From an uncultured Blastocatellia bacterium (GTDB taxonomy: Bacteria > Acidobacteriota > Blastocatellia > HR10), in assembly GCA_937934295.1 (NCBI GenBank), contig CALHAI010000004.1, positions 62,001 through 126,000 on the forward strand: a DNA stretch of 64,000 nucleotides. Reading direction: 5' to 3'. This document shows positions 57,526-64,000 of the stretch, piece after piece; the first letter of the stretch is position 1, and each line of letters starts with the position of its first letter. A program made the position numbers and the translations under genes. The notes under the pieces were generated by a model, which was given only the letters and a program-made list of their open reading frames with translations, did not search any database and was not told where the DNA came from.

Positions 57526-58137
57526 ATGGCGCGACCGATCCTCACCGAGGCCGATGTGATGGCTCTGGAACCCGGAACGACGCTCTTGGTCCCGCCGGAT
57601 GCGCTCATCACGCCGGCCGCGCATGATCGCGCGCGAGAGCGCGGGATCGAGATCCGCCGAAGTCCTAACCCATCTCGCGAGGCGATCGCCCTCGGCGCCG
57701 ACCATGCTGGGTTCGCGCTCAAGGAGAAGCTCAAGACGTGGTTGATCGAGTTGGGCTACGAGGTGCGCGATTTCGGGACCTTCGATGAGCGACCGGTGGA
57801 TTACCCCGACATCGCGTATCGCGTCGCGCGAGCCATCTCCCGTGGGGAGATCGCGCGCGGCATCCTTCTGGACGGGGCGGGCATCGGCTCTTGTATCGTC
57901 GCCAATAAGTTGCCGGGCGTGCGCGCCGCTCTCTGCTATGATCGCGCGACGGCTCGAAATAGCCGCGAGCATAATGATGCCAATGTCTTGACACTCGGCG
58001 CGCGCTCGCTCAATGAGGCGACGGCGCGGGAGATCGTTCTGGTGTGGCTCACGTATCATCTGACCGAGGAGCGACATCGGCGTCGCATCGAGAAGATCCG
58101 CGACATTGAGCGCCGACATCTGAAGGACGTCGAGTGA
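57526..58137 (+). CDS. RpiB-family sugar-phosphate isomerase variant
   Basis: A 203-residue protein. After an N-terminal extension of about 50 residues (ILTEADVMALEPG..., ending ITPAAHDRARERGIEI) comes the RpiB fold: IALGADHAGFALKEKL, NKLPGVRAALCYD and EHNDANVLTLGAR. The CGTG loop that holds the catalytic Cys in E. coli RpiB reads DGAGIGSC here, so the Cys is replaced by Asp and a new Cys lies five residues on. This may signal a different aldose/ketose phosphate substrate. The extension resembles a short segment found in microcompartment-linked enzymes. AGGGAG supports ATG 57526; ATG 57508 overlaps the previous stop. Confidence 0.78.
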   Translation: MARPILTEADVMALEPGTTLLVPPDALITPAAHDRARERGIEIRRSPNPSREAIALGADHAGFALKEKLKTWLIELGYEVRDFGTFDERPVDYPDIAYRVARAISRGEIARGILLDGAGIGSCIVANKLPGVRAALCYDRATARNSREHNDANVLTLGARSLNEATAREIVLVWLTYHLTEERHRRRIEKIRDIERRHLKDVE

Positions 58138-59045
58138 CCTCCATCCCCACGCCAGAAGGCATGCCGTACTTACCGTGTGATCTCTGCGGCGGAACGGATG
58201 CGCGATTCCTCATGGCGTGCGAGCGGTTGGACGGGCCGCTTGTGCGATGCCGGCAGTGCGGTCTGGTCTACGTTGGGGAGCGGCGGGAGGATTTCACCTT
58301 CTCGCGCTTCGATCCCGAGCGCTCGCGTCGTTTGGCCGAGCGCGTGAGAGCGCTCGAGTTGGTGGATGAAGAGGTCGAGGTGCGCGAAGCGCCCGTGCGA
58401 GAGCAGGTGATGGCCGAGCGGTTGCGATGGGTGCAACGCTTCATCGCGTCAGGGCGGCTGTTGGAGATCGGATGCGCGGATGGCGCCTTTCTGAAGCTGG
58501 CCGCTCGTGCGGGATTTCACGCACACGGGATCGAGCCCGATCCGGTGACAAGCGCTGTGGCTCGGCAGTGTTCCAACATCGTCGTCTTCCCCGGCACGCT
58601 CGCCGACGCCCCGTACCCAGCCGCTTCCTTCGACGTCATTGTGCTCTTCCATGTCCTGGAGCATCTGGATTCGCCGCGACGAGCGCTTCATGAAATCCAC
58701 CGCCTTCTGCGCCCTGGCGGAGTCATCGTCATCGAAACGCCTAATATCGCCTCGCTCTGGTTTCGCCTCCTCGGCCGACGGTGGCGGCAGTTCATCCCTG
58801 ATCACTACTACTTCTTCTCGCCGGTCACGTTGACGCGGCTTCTTGAGGAGAGCCGATTCCGCCTGCTCGCGCTCACCCACCCAAAGCGAATCGTGAGCCT
58901 GCGACTTCTGAGCGATCGCCTACGACGCTTATCCATTCCGGCAGGGCGACTCCTGCTGCGAGCCATCACCCGAATGGGGTGGGAAGAGCGAACGGTCACC
59001 CTCCGCCTCAGCGACGTCCTGCTCGCTGCAGCCGTGAAGCCGTAA
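58134..59045 (+). CDS. SAM-dependent methyltransferase with N-terminal zinc ribbon
   Basis: A 303-residue class I methyltransferase. An N-terminal zinc-binding pair CDLCGGTDARF and CRQCGLVYV is followed by SAM motif I LLEIGCADGAFLKLAARAGF, then FDVIVLFHVLEHLDSPRRAL and RLLRPGGVIVIETPN. This architecture is common in polysaccharide or secondary-metabolite clusters. The substrate is unknown. It starts GTG within the rpiB-like stop (GTGA). It ends 24 bp before the CRISPR repeats, closing the housekeeping part of the window. Confidence 0.87.
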   Translation: MTSIPTPEGMPYLPCDLCGGTDARFLMACERLDGPLVRCRQCGLVYVGERREDFTFSRFDPERSRRLAERVRALELVDEEVEVREAPVREQVMAERLRWVQRFIASGRLLEIGCADGAFLKLAARAGFHAHGIEPDPVTSAVARQCSNIVVFPGTLADAPYPAASFDVIVLFHVLEHLDSPRRALHEIHRLLRPGGVIVIETPNIASLWFRLLGRRWRQFIPDHYYFFSPVTLTRLLEESRFRLLALTHPKRIVSLRLLSDRLRRLSIPAGRLLLRAITRMGWEERTVTLRLSDVLLAAAVKP

Positions 59046-59069
59046 GAGCGTTCCGTCTAGTTCAATTAG

Positions 59070-59165
59070 GTTTCAATCCCACCTTGGTTCGATTAGCACT
59101 GAGCGGGCCGCGTTGGGGAGGAAGCTTTTGGAGGCGTTTCAATCCCACCTTGGTTCGATTAGCAC
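59070..59165 (-). CRISPR. Two-repeat, one-spacer CRISPR array
   Basis: Two identical 30-bp repeats at 59070-59099 and 59136-59165 (GTTTCAATCCCACC...GATTAGCAC on the + strand) flank a 36-bp spacer (59100-59135). Read on the - strand the repeat ends in ATTGAAAC, the usual 8-nt crRNA handle of type I/III systems, so the array is probably transcribed on the - strand, the same as the cas genes. Next to the distal repeat, TAGTTCAATTAG (59058-59069) resembles the repeat's TGGTTCGATTAG end, giving a degenerate third repeat without a spacer. Confidence 0.88.
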
Positions 59166-59495
59166 CCAGGCAATTCGTCCGAAAAAAGCTGAATTTCGGC
59201 CTCCATTATGCCGTCGACCTCCGGTAGGTGTCAAGAGGGCGGGGAACGACGGCACTTTGGCCCCACTCCCTGGCGCGGACAAACCCTTGACCTGTACGCC
59301 CTCAGTCCTGAGGGAATTGTTCCCATCTGGCGGAAGCGCCATGCGAGGGGGGAGGCGTCGGCTTCCGCTGCGCAAAATCTACCCTCCCAAACGTTCGGAT
59401 GCCAATGAGAGAGGATTTGGCTATGCACAGCCTCCCATGTTATCCCGACAAAGGCCAGATCGCTTCGCCACCTCTTCTAGCGATCTTCCAGCTCC
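59166..59495 (-). other. Probable CRISPR leader region between cas2 and array
   Basis: A 330-bp stretch upstream of the array on the - strand with no convincing gene; short G+C-rich open frames lack family similarity. Near the repeat is a small hairpin CCGAAA/TTTCGG (59179-59199) and an A tract. By position this should contain the leader that directs spacer integration. Confidence 0.45.
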
Positions 59496-59759
59496 CTAAA
59501 TTATGCTCCCCGTTTCACCCTTCACCTGTCCTATGATTTCCTTCCTCACCCATCGCGCATCTCGCAGGATATAGAGATAGACTGAGTCTCGATCCTCATC
59601 AATGAGAGCCTTCAGTCCAAGTCTCACCTGTTCCACTTGGGCTTCACTCAACTCTCCCTCGAATGCCGAATTCTGCACCCAATTCATGTAGCGGCGGAGA
59701 AACGGGCACACCTTATTGACCCGCTCCTGCTCAATGTCATAGACGATGATGACGTACAT
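59496..59759 (-). CDS. cas2: CRISPR-associated Cas2
   Basis: Structural partner of Cas1 in spacer integration. It has 87 residues with a ferredoxin-like fold: MYVIIVYDIEQERVNKVC with the conserved Asp after the first strand, FLRRYMNWVQNSAFEGELS typical of Cas2, and a second half SVYLYILRDARWV. The length is normal. It lies 93 bp after cas1. Confidence 0.93.
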   Translation of the reverse strand: MYVIIVYDIEQERVNKVCPFLRRYMNWVQNSAFEGELSEAQVEQVRLGLKALIDEDRDSVYLYILRDARWVRKEIIGQVKGETGSII

Positions 59760-59852
59760 GAGTGAAACCCTCCACTTCAGAGATTCAAAAGGGGCGGTCA
59801 GTATCCGGCGACAATGACTGTTTACCCATGACCGATCGCTGAACCACCGACG

Positions 59853-61085
59853 CTACCACCACGCCCGCAAAGCCCGATAGGGCTCATCGCCCACGAAGTG
59901 GCGCACGAGTTTATAACACTCCAGCCGAATGAAGCCCCGATACGACACATGGCATCCCATGCGCCGATGTTTGACGGTTGCTTGGAGGCGTTCATCGAAC
60001 TCTTGCACGACCGTCTTGCGGGCGGCCTCTTTCAAGTACGCATATCCGACCTCTTTCATCAAATCGGTCTCGGTGATCATCTGCTTGTTGATGAGCTTAA
60101 AGATCATTTTATCCACGATGAGGGGTTTGAAGATTTCGGCGATATCCAGCGCCAGCGAGAATCGCCGCGTTCCCGGCTCGTGGAGGAAACTCACGGTGGG
60201 ATTAAGTGGAGTTCGATAAATCTGCGAGAGCACAACTGTATAAAGTAACGCGTTGCCGAAACTGATGAGGGCGTTGATGAGAGTATCAGGCGGACGTTTG
60301 ACCCGTTTGACGAACGGCGTCTCCAGATCGAGAATCTCGTTGAAGGCGCGGTAGTAGGTCTCCCGCATTCGGCCTTCCGCGCCCATGAGGGCAGCAACGG
60401 AATCGGCCACCTCAATTTGAATCGCCTCTTTTTCCAGCATCTCGATGGCCTCTTCGACCCCCTTGCCTCGATTACGGTAGTACAGGAGATTACGATGCAG
60501 GTTGTGAAAGGCCCCGCGCACGATCTCTTGGGCCAGAGCAAGTCTTTTGCCGGCATCGGTGTAGTGTTCGACCTGCTTGACGAGCAGATGACCGGAGACG
60601 TTGGTCTCCCGTGGATAGTAGGAACCCGTATAAAACCCATGGTAGTTGAACGTATGCACCGGGATTCCCTTTTGGCCCAGGAAGTTGAGTAGTTTCGTGT
60701 TCAGAGTGATCTCACCGAATAAAAACAGATCCTCGACATCCTCCACCGGGATGGGGCGAGGTCGTTCAGACGTTGAGGCCGGAGGCACGTCTGAAGGAGC
60801 AGCGACGTCCCTGGGCAGTGATTCCTCAACGGGAACACCCGCCGTCTCAGGCACTTCTATTTCATCTACTTCCGGATCTTTCGCTCCGACTGCAAAAGAA
60901 GTGTCCGGTTTTTCCTGACCTCCTATCCCCATGAGCTCATCCAATGATTCGTCATCGGGGTGTTCGGAAGCGGGGCGGGGTTGATCCTCTTCCTCGACTG
61001 GCTCCGCCTCGACCTTTTCCAAGTAGAGTGTGTTTCCCTTCCGGCGCAAGCGTCCGCTTTTGAAGATGTAGTAACTCCGAGGCAT
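59853..61085 (-). CDS. cas1: CRISPR integrase Cas1 with an acidic 85-residue insertion
   Basis: Metal-dependent integrase of spacer acquisition. The catalytic residues are in place: Glu in MGAEGRMRETYYRAFNEI, His in FLHEPGTRR, Asp in LALDIAEIFKP. The N-terminal beta domain is interrupted: after GRLRRKGNTLYLEK comes an insert (about residues 25-109) rich in Pro, Glu, Asp and Ser, before the fold resumes at RPIPVEDVEDLFLFGEITL. Total length is 410, about 85 more than usual Cas1. The insert looks disordered. GGAGGTGA precedes the ATG. Similarity is closest to type I-B Cas1 in my reading. Confidence 0.92.
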   Translation of the reverse strand: MPRSYYIFKSGRLRRKGNTLYLEKVEAEPVEEEDQPRPASEHPDDESLDELMGIGGQEKPDTSFAVGAKDPEVDEIEVPETAGVPVEESLPRDVAAPSDVPPASTSERPRPIPVEDVEDLFLFGEITLNTKLLNFLGQKGIPVHTFNYHGFYTGSYYPRETNVSGHLLVKQVEHYTDAGKRLALAQEIVRGAFHNLHRNLLYYRNRGKGVEEAIEMLEKEAIQIEVADSVAALMGAEGRMRETYYRAFNEILDLETPFVKRVKRPPDTLINALISFGNALLYTVVLSQIYRTPLNPTVSFLHEPGTRRFSLALDIAEIFKPLIVDKMIFKLINKQMITETDLMKEVGYAYLKEAARKTVVQEFDERLQATVKHRRMGCHVSYRGFIRLECYKLVRHFVGDEPYRALRAWW

Positions 61086-61141
61086 CTGCGTTCACCTCCG
61101 GCATAGTTCTTTATCTCTCCACTCCGCAGCGTGAGCAGCAG

Positions 61142-61180
61142 GTTTGGTTCATCCCGTCTTCGTCGCGAGTTTGGTTCATC
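61142..61180. repeat. Short direct repeat between cas4 and cas1
   Basis: GTTTGGTTCATC occurs at 61142-61153 and again at 61169-61180, just after the cas4 stop. It is unrelated to the CRISPR repeat apart from the GGTTC core. It may be chance or a scar. Confidence 0.4.
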
Positions 61181-61184
61181 AGCA

Positions 61185-61700
61185 TCATCCCCAGCAAAGT
61201 TCGAGATAGGCGCATCGTCGGCAGATGGGCATGAACTCGACGCGGGGCGGCGTGGCCAATTGCTCAATCCGGCGTATCTCGCGCAAGGTGGTTTCGATTT
61301 CTCGCTCGGCATCCTCGGTCAGGACAACGGATTCGCGCCGCCGCTCTTTGGGAAAGCGCAGCTCTCCGGTCAATCCCGTCACGCCCAGGCGCTTCAGGTA
61401 ACAGAGGTAGTAGAGCACTTGCCATCGCGCGGCCTCTTTCATGCGCTGGGAGTATTTGACTTCGAGCAGTTTCCCTTGGCTTTCGAGGAGGTCGACCTTG
61501 ATGAGGTCGTCGATGAGGAGTTCCCGTCGGGCCTGGTCCCGGTAGGCCCGTTCGTGGAGGAGCCGACCCAGGGCCACCCGGTCGCTCGTCGGCTCCATAT
61601 GGAGGTCGTGACTGTATAATCAGAGTTTCCGCGGGCAGACGACATAGTAGTTAACCTTGATCCCGTTGATCTTGAGCGCAGCAAACTCCTCGTCGGTCAT
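61185..61700 (-). pseudogene. cas4: Cas4 interrupted by an in-frame TGA at a Trp codon position
   Basis: Iron-sulfur nuclease that trims prespacers. Reading from ATG 61700, the frame gives NYYVVCPRKL, then TGA (61620-61622), then LYSHDLHMEPTSDRVALGRLLHE and a complete RecB-like fold with LLEVKYSQRMKEAARWQVLYYL and the Cys cluster PICRRCAYLELCWG. In Cas4 the stop position is Trp (CPRKLW), so TGG to TGA explains it. The ATG at 61598 could still start a 137-residue product, but it would lack the first Cys ligand. TGA is a normal stop elsewhere in the window. Confidence 0.8.
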
Positions 61701-61715
61701 CGTTCCGACCTTCTC

Positions 61716-61853
61716 TTAAATGATCCAATCGGGCGGTTGCAACTCACCCTCGCCCTCCCGAATATCAAGAGATTGATACTCCTTTTGTGGCAAATAGGGA
61801 AACCCTTCGGTGATTTGACTCGCCGTGAGTCCATTCAGATGTCGGACAGGCAT
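61716..61853 (-). CDS. 45-residue protein, faintly like a DUF433 C-terminus
   Basis: A small ORF starting MPVRHLNGLTASQITEGFPYL and ending QPPDWII. The first 25 residues faintly resemble the second half of DUF433 antitoxin-like proteins (GLT-x-EQI-x-x-x-FPYL). It begins directly after the stop of the preceding frame (TGAATG) and ends 15 bp before the cas4 start, so it fits an operon between them. It could be a truncated antitoxin or unrelated. Confidence 0.4.
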   Translation of the reverse strand: MPVRHLNGLTASQITEGFPYLPQKEYQSLDIREGEGELQPPDWII

Positions 61854-62281
61854 TCAGACCGTGTACGCCTGGAGCATCGGTTGCAATAGACGAGTGAGGC
61901 CGAACCGCAAGCGACGCGCCGTTTCATCAACGAGACTTTTCGCGTACTGTTCCACGATGCTTGGCTCGACGTGAAGAAACTCGGCGAGAGGGCGGAAAAC
62001 CTTCTCATCTTTACAGAGCTCGCACAGAAGCCTCAACGCCCCTTTAGGGTTTTTGCTCGACCAAACCTCGAGGGCGATCTCTTTCAAACGCTCGGCCGTC
62101 CGGTCGGCGACGCAAAAGACGGAGACCTTCCAGGCCCTCTCCGGCCCGTGAAAGAGGGTTTGGAAATCCAGCTCGTCAAACTTCCAAGCGAGCGCCGAGC
62201 GAAGAACCTCTGCAGAAACTTCCTGCGACAGTCGCCTTTCCAGCTCGTGATTTGATTTTCAAACCGGGAAAAATCTGCCAT
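61854..62281 (-). pseudogene. Frameshifted unknown gene upstream of cas4
   Basis: An ATG at 62281 with a GAGGAAAGAGGG site opens MADFSRFEN, then that frame turns basic and ends near 62084. The -strand frame continuing to 61854 instead reads SNHELERRLSQEVSAEVL, FDELDFQTLFHGPERAWKV and VFRPLAEFLHVEPSIVEQY, a plausible helical protein. Adding one A in the AAAA run after GA joins them into a single 141-residue protein. I do not recognise the family. Either the gene is broken, the base is a sequence error, or slippage is used. Confidence 0.5.
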
Positions 62282-62297
62282 TGGCTACCCTCTTTCC

Positions 62298-63146
62298 TCA
62301 CTCAGATGGATGGTTTCGCATCCATTGGCGGACTTCCTGTCGAAACAAGCGGAACGTTTCCGGTGCTTCGCGCAATGCCTCGGTGACCTTGCTCAAATCA
62401 ATCGTTACATACTCATGGACCAGCACATTTCGGAACCCACCTGACCCTCGCAACCGATGATAAAGATCCTCTGAGATGACGCCGACGGCGCGCAGCTCTG
62501 CTATCAACTCCTCATAGGTACCCGGCGTCCGCCCAAAAGCTCGACTCAGAATATGGTCTGCGATCTGAAAAACCACCGTAAGTCCCGCCAGGAGACCGCG
62601 TTCAGCTATCCAGCGAAGGCTGAGATTCGTTGCTAACTGTTCTTCGGTTATCTGTTGATGTTTTTCCAACTCCTGCGCTATGCGTTCAAGCTCCGCCAGT
62701 GCTCTCTCCAGGAATTCGGGACGGATGCTCATTTTCTCCCCCTTCTGCACTTTATGAAGCCACCAGTGCCGATTTTCACGCCACTCCGAGCGTTTCCCAC
62801 CTTCAAAGCGCATTCGATCTTCTTCCGATTTTTCCAGTATGCAGCGCCCTTTTAAGAAAATTTCTGCCGCCAAGTAGGAAGGGGCCCGACGAAGATCGAC
62901 CAAGTCCAACCGATCGGTGCCCAAAGCCAGCGAAAGGTCAGCGTAGAGGTTGGTATAGGAAAAGCCAGCATCCGGCAACACAGCGATATCGACATCCTGG
63001 CACTGCTCTGGGGCATGGGCGGCAGAACCAAAGAGGTATGCCAGCCGCACCGGATGGCGCCGGAAAATCTCCGGCAGCCACTTCAGACGCTCCCTGAGGT
63101 CGCTCGGCAACGGCGGCAGATGGCGATATTTCTCGGCTATGGACAT
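62298..63146 (-). CDS. Fused MntA-HepT toxin-antitoxin protein
   Basis: A 282-residue protein joining two normally separate partners. Residues 1-115 form a minimal nucleotidyltransferase (MntA antitoxin): YLFGSAAHAPEQCQDVDIAV gives G40-S41, D51 and D53. Residues 139-282 form HepT, the HEPN toxin RNase, with the R-x4-H-x-Y motif FRNVLVHEY (R239, H244, Y246). In known pairs MntA adds AMP to the HepT Tyr to silence it. Just before internal Met139 lies AAGGGGGAG (spacing 4), so free HepT could be made from inside the same ORF. It precedes the two small ORFs and cas4 on the same strand. Confidence 0.8.
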   Translation of the reverse strand: MSIAEKYRHLPPLPSDLRERLKWLPEIFRRHPVRLAYLFGSAAHAPEQCQDVDIAVLPDAGFSYTNLYADLSLALGTDRLDLVDLRRAPSYLAAEIFLKGRCILEKSEEDRMRFEGGKRSEWRENRHWWLHKVQKGEKMSIRPEFLERALAELERIAQELEKHQQITEEQLATNLSLRWIAERGLLAGLTVVFQIADHILSRAFGRTPGTYEELIAELRAVGVISEDLYHRLRGSGGFRNVLVHEYVTIDLSKVTEALREAPETFRLFRQEVRQWMRNHPSE

Positions 63147-63158
63147 TGTGAATCTCCC

Positions 63159-64000
63159 TCAAGCGGTTTCCACGGATTCGCTTATCTCCTCTCCTGCCAG
63201 AGCCACATACCAGCGGGCGAGGAAGCCTGTATAGAGCCGGACTGGCCAGAGGTGAACCGGTTGCGGACCCCTTCCTCCAGTAAGATTTTGCTTCCGTATC
63301 AGTTTGGGGGTGGGGAGTTGATAAAGGAACCATCGACCAGTGCCCCACCAATTCTCAATCTCGGGATACAGGTGCTGCAACCGCACTCGCACATCCTCAG
63401 GTTGCCCAAAGCGAAGGCTCAGCATGCCCTGAGGGCTCGCTCTCGTCTTAGAATTCCACTCTCTTTGCCACAACCTCAGTGATCGCTCGGACGCTCGAGC
63501 TGGTGGACCCTCGCGCGGCGTGTACGCGGCGATGAGGGCGCGATAGCGAGCGCCCGTCGAGCTCATCTCCCCACGCAAGATGTTCTCGGCGGCCGCCGCG
63601 TCCGCCAAGCCAAGGAGCTGTGCTGGAGAGAGCCGCTCATGCGCCGGTGTGTAATCCACATAGGCGAAGAAGTATTTGCTCCAGAAGAACGAGAGGAATT
63701 CGACCCCTTCCGCTGATGCCCAACGGGTGATCGCCTCGATGAATTTTTGATCGAGTGGGGCCCAGTAGGAGAAGACGTCGCGGGCGAAGATCGGTCCAGG
63801 TGCGACGTTCCCCATCAGCTCCAGTGCCGAAGCCTTATACAGCCATGCTTCGCCAATGATCACCGGCTTGCCCCGCGCGCGGGCGAGACGAACCATCTCG
63901 GCCGCGCGATCCAGAAGACCGAGTGTCACCGGATAAATGTGCACGTCCACGTAAGCGAGTTCGTCCATCTTCGCGAAGCGTCGGACAAACTCCACGGCCT
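63159..64000 (-). CDS. Partial glycoside-hydrolase-like TIM-barrel protein (5' end outside window)
   Basis: The last roughly 279 codons of a gene that enters from beyond position 64000. Residues visible first (ELAYVDVHIYPVTLGLLDRA, KPVIIGEAWLYKASALE) resemble the final strands of a cellulase-type (alpha/beta)8 barrel, where GEAW would hold the nucleophile Glu. GVEFLSFFWSKYFFAYVDY fits the last strand. The final 110 residues, from about YTPREGPP on, are Arg/Trp-rich and do not look like the barrel; they may be an altered tail. MntA-HepT starts 12 bp later. Confidence 0.65.
   Translation of the reverse strand, partial: AVEFVRRFAKMDELAYVDVHIYPVTLGLLDRAAEMVRLARARGKPVIIGEAWLYKASALELMGNVAPGPIFARDVFSYWAPLDQKFIEAITRWASAEGVEFLSFFWSKYFFAYVDYTPAHERLSPAQLLGLADAAAAENILRGEMSSTGARYRALIAAYTPREGPPARASERSLRLWQREWNSKTRASPQGMLSLRFGQPEDVRVRLQHLYPEIENWWGTGRWFLYQLPTPKLIRKQNLTGGRGPQPVHLWPVRLYTGFLARWYVALAGEEISESVETA

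Noticed and set aside
59113..59499. 128-codon + frame through the CRISPR repeat and leader
   Set aside because: It runs through a CRISPR repeat and has no homology; the region is better explained as array and leader.
61620..61622. TGA read as Trp or selenocysteine in cas4
   Set aside because: TGA ends many other genes in the window, the homologous residue is Trp rather than Cys, and no selenocysteine hairpin is seen; a nonsense mutation or sequence error is simpler.

Overview
This looks like chromosomal DNA of an aerobic, Gram-negative, probably thermophilic bacterium with moderately high G+C. The envelope evidence is a TonB-like protein, an outer-membrane barrel, Mpl (meso-DAP murein recycling) and an ArnT-like glycosyltransferase. 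The aerobic evidence is heme A synthesis plus an aa3/caa3-type oxidase. The Glu/Arg-rich proteins, the split cytochrome b with a large multiheme c subunit and the twin subunit III genes in the cox cluster remind me of thermophilic Acidobacteriota. That placement is an inference; no rRNA gene is present to test it.

Layout. 1-12.6 kb is a respiratory island: cytochrome b N- and C-terminal halves, an octaheme cytochrome c, a cupredoxin-like lipoprotein, ctaA and ctaB on the + strand, facing a ctaC-ctaD-III-III-IV-(CAMC protein) operon on the - strand. 12.7-22.6 kb holds an unknown coiled-coil membrane protein (+) and a long - strand housekeeping run: oxidoreductase, tonB-like, miaA, hfq, tmk, holB, proS and two MetE-family genes. 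22.7-30.3 kb (+) carries a GT39 glycosyltransferase, hsp20, rpoD, rho, a small secreted protein and comM/yifB, with several near-consensus promoters and terminators. 30.3-36.4 kb has an MFS exporter, a decayed C26 amidohydrolase, a GT4 glycosyltransferase, a ComEA-like protein, mpl and rlmN.

36.5-36.9 kb contains two very small paralogous membrane proteins, 36 and 33 residues, both beginning MRERGQ. The first has a near-perfect sigma70 promoter and its own terminator. 37-45.9 kb carries rsmD, a beta-barrel, a gamma-carbonic-anhydrase-like protein, hisS, aspS, mutL, groL without groES, and tRNA-Lys. 45.9-59.0 kb is a TPR protein, a transport set (APC permease, small membrane protein, UspA, two-domain RCK), then prmA-rsmE and mtnA-tsaD-HD hydrolase-metallophosphatase-rpiB-like-methyltransferase with mostly overlapping ends.

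59.0-64.0 kb is an accessory island on the - strand: a two-repeat CRISPR array, cas2, a cas1 with a long acidic insertion, a cas4 interrupted by one in-frame TGA, two small unknown ORFs (one frameshifted), a fused MntA-HepT toxin-antitoxin, and the 3' part of a glycoside-hydrolase-like gene that runs off the window. No CRISPR interference gene is present here.

The most original items are the MRERGQ pair, the altered adaptation module with the fused MntA-HepT upstream on the same strand, and the MetE pair in which one member lacks all zinc ligands.
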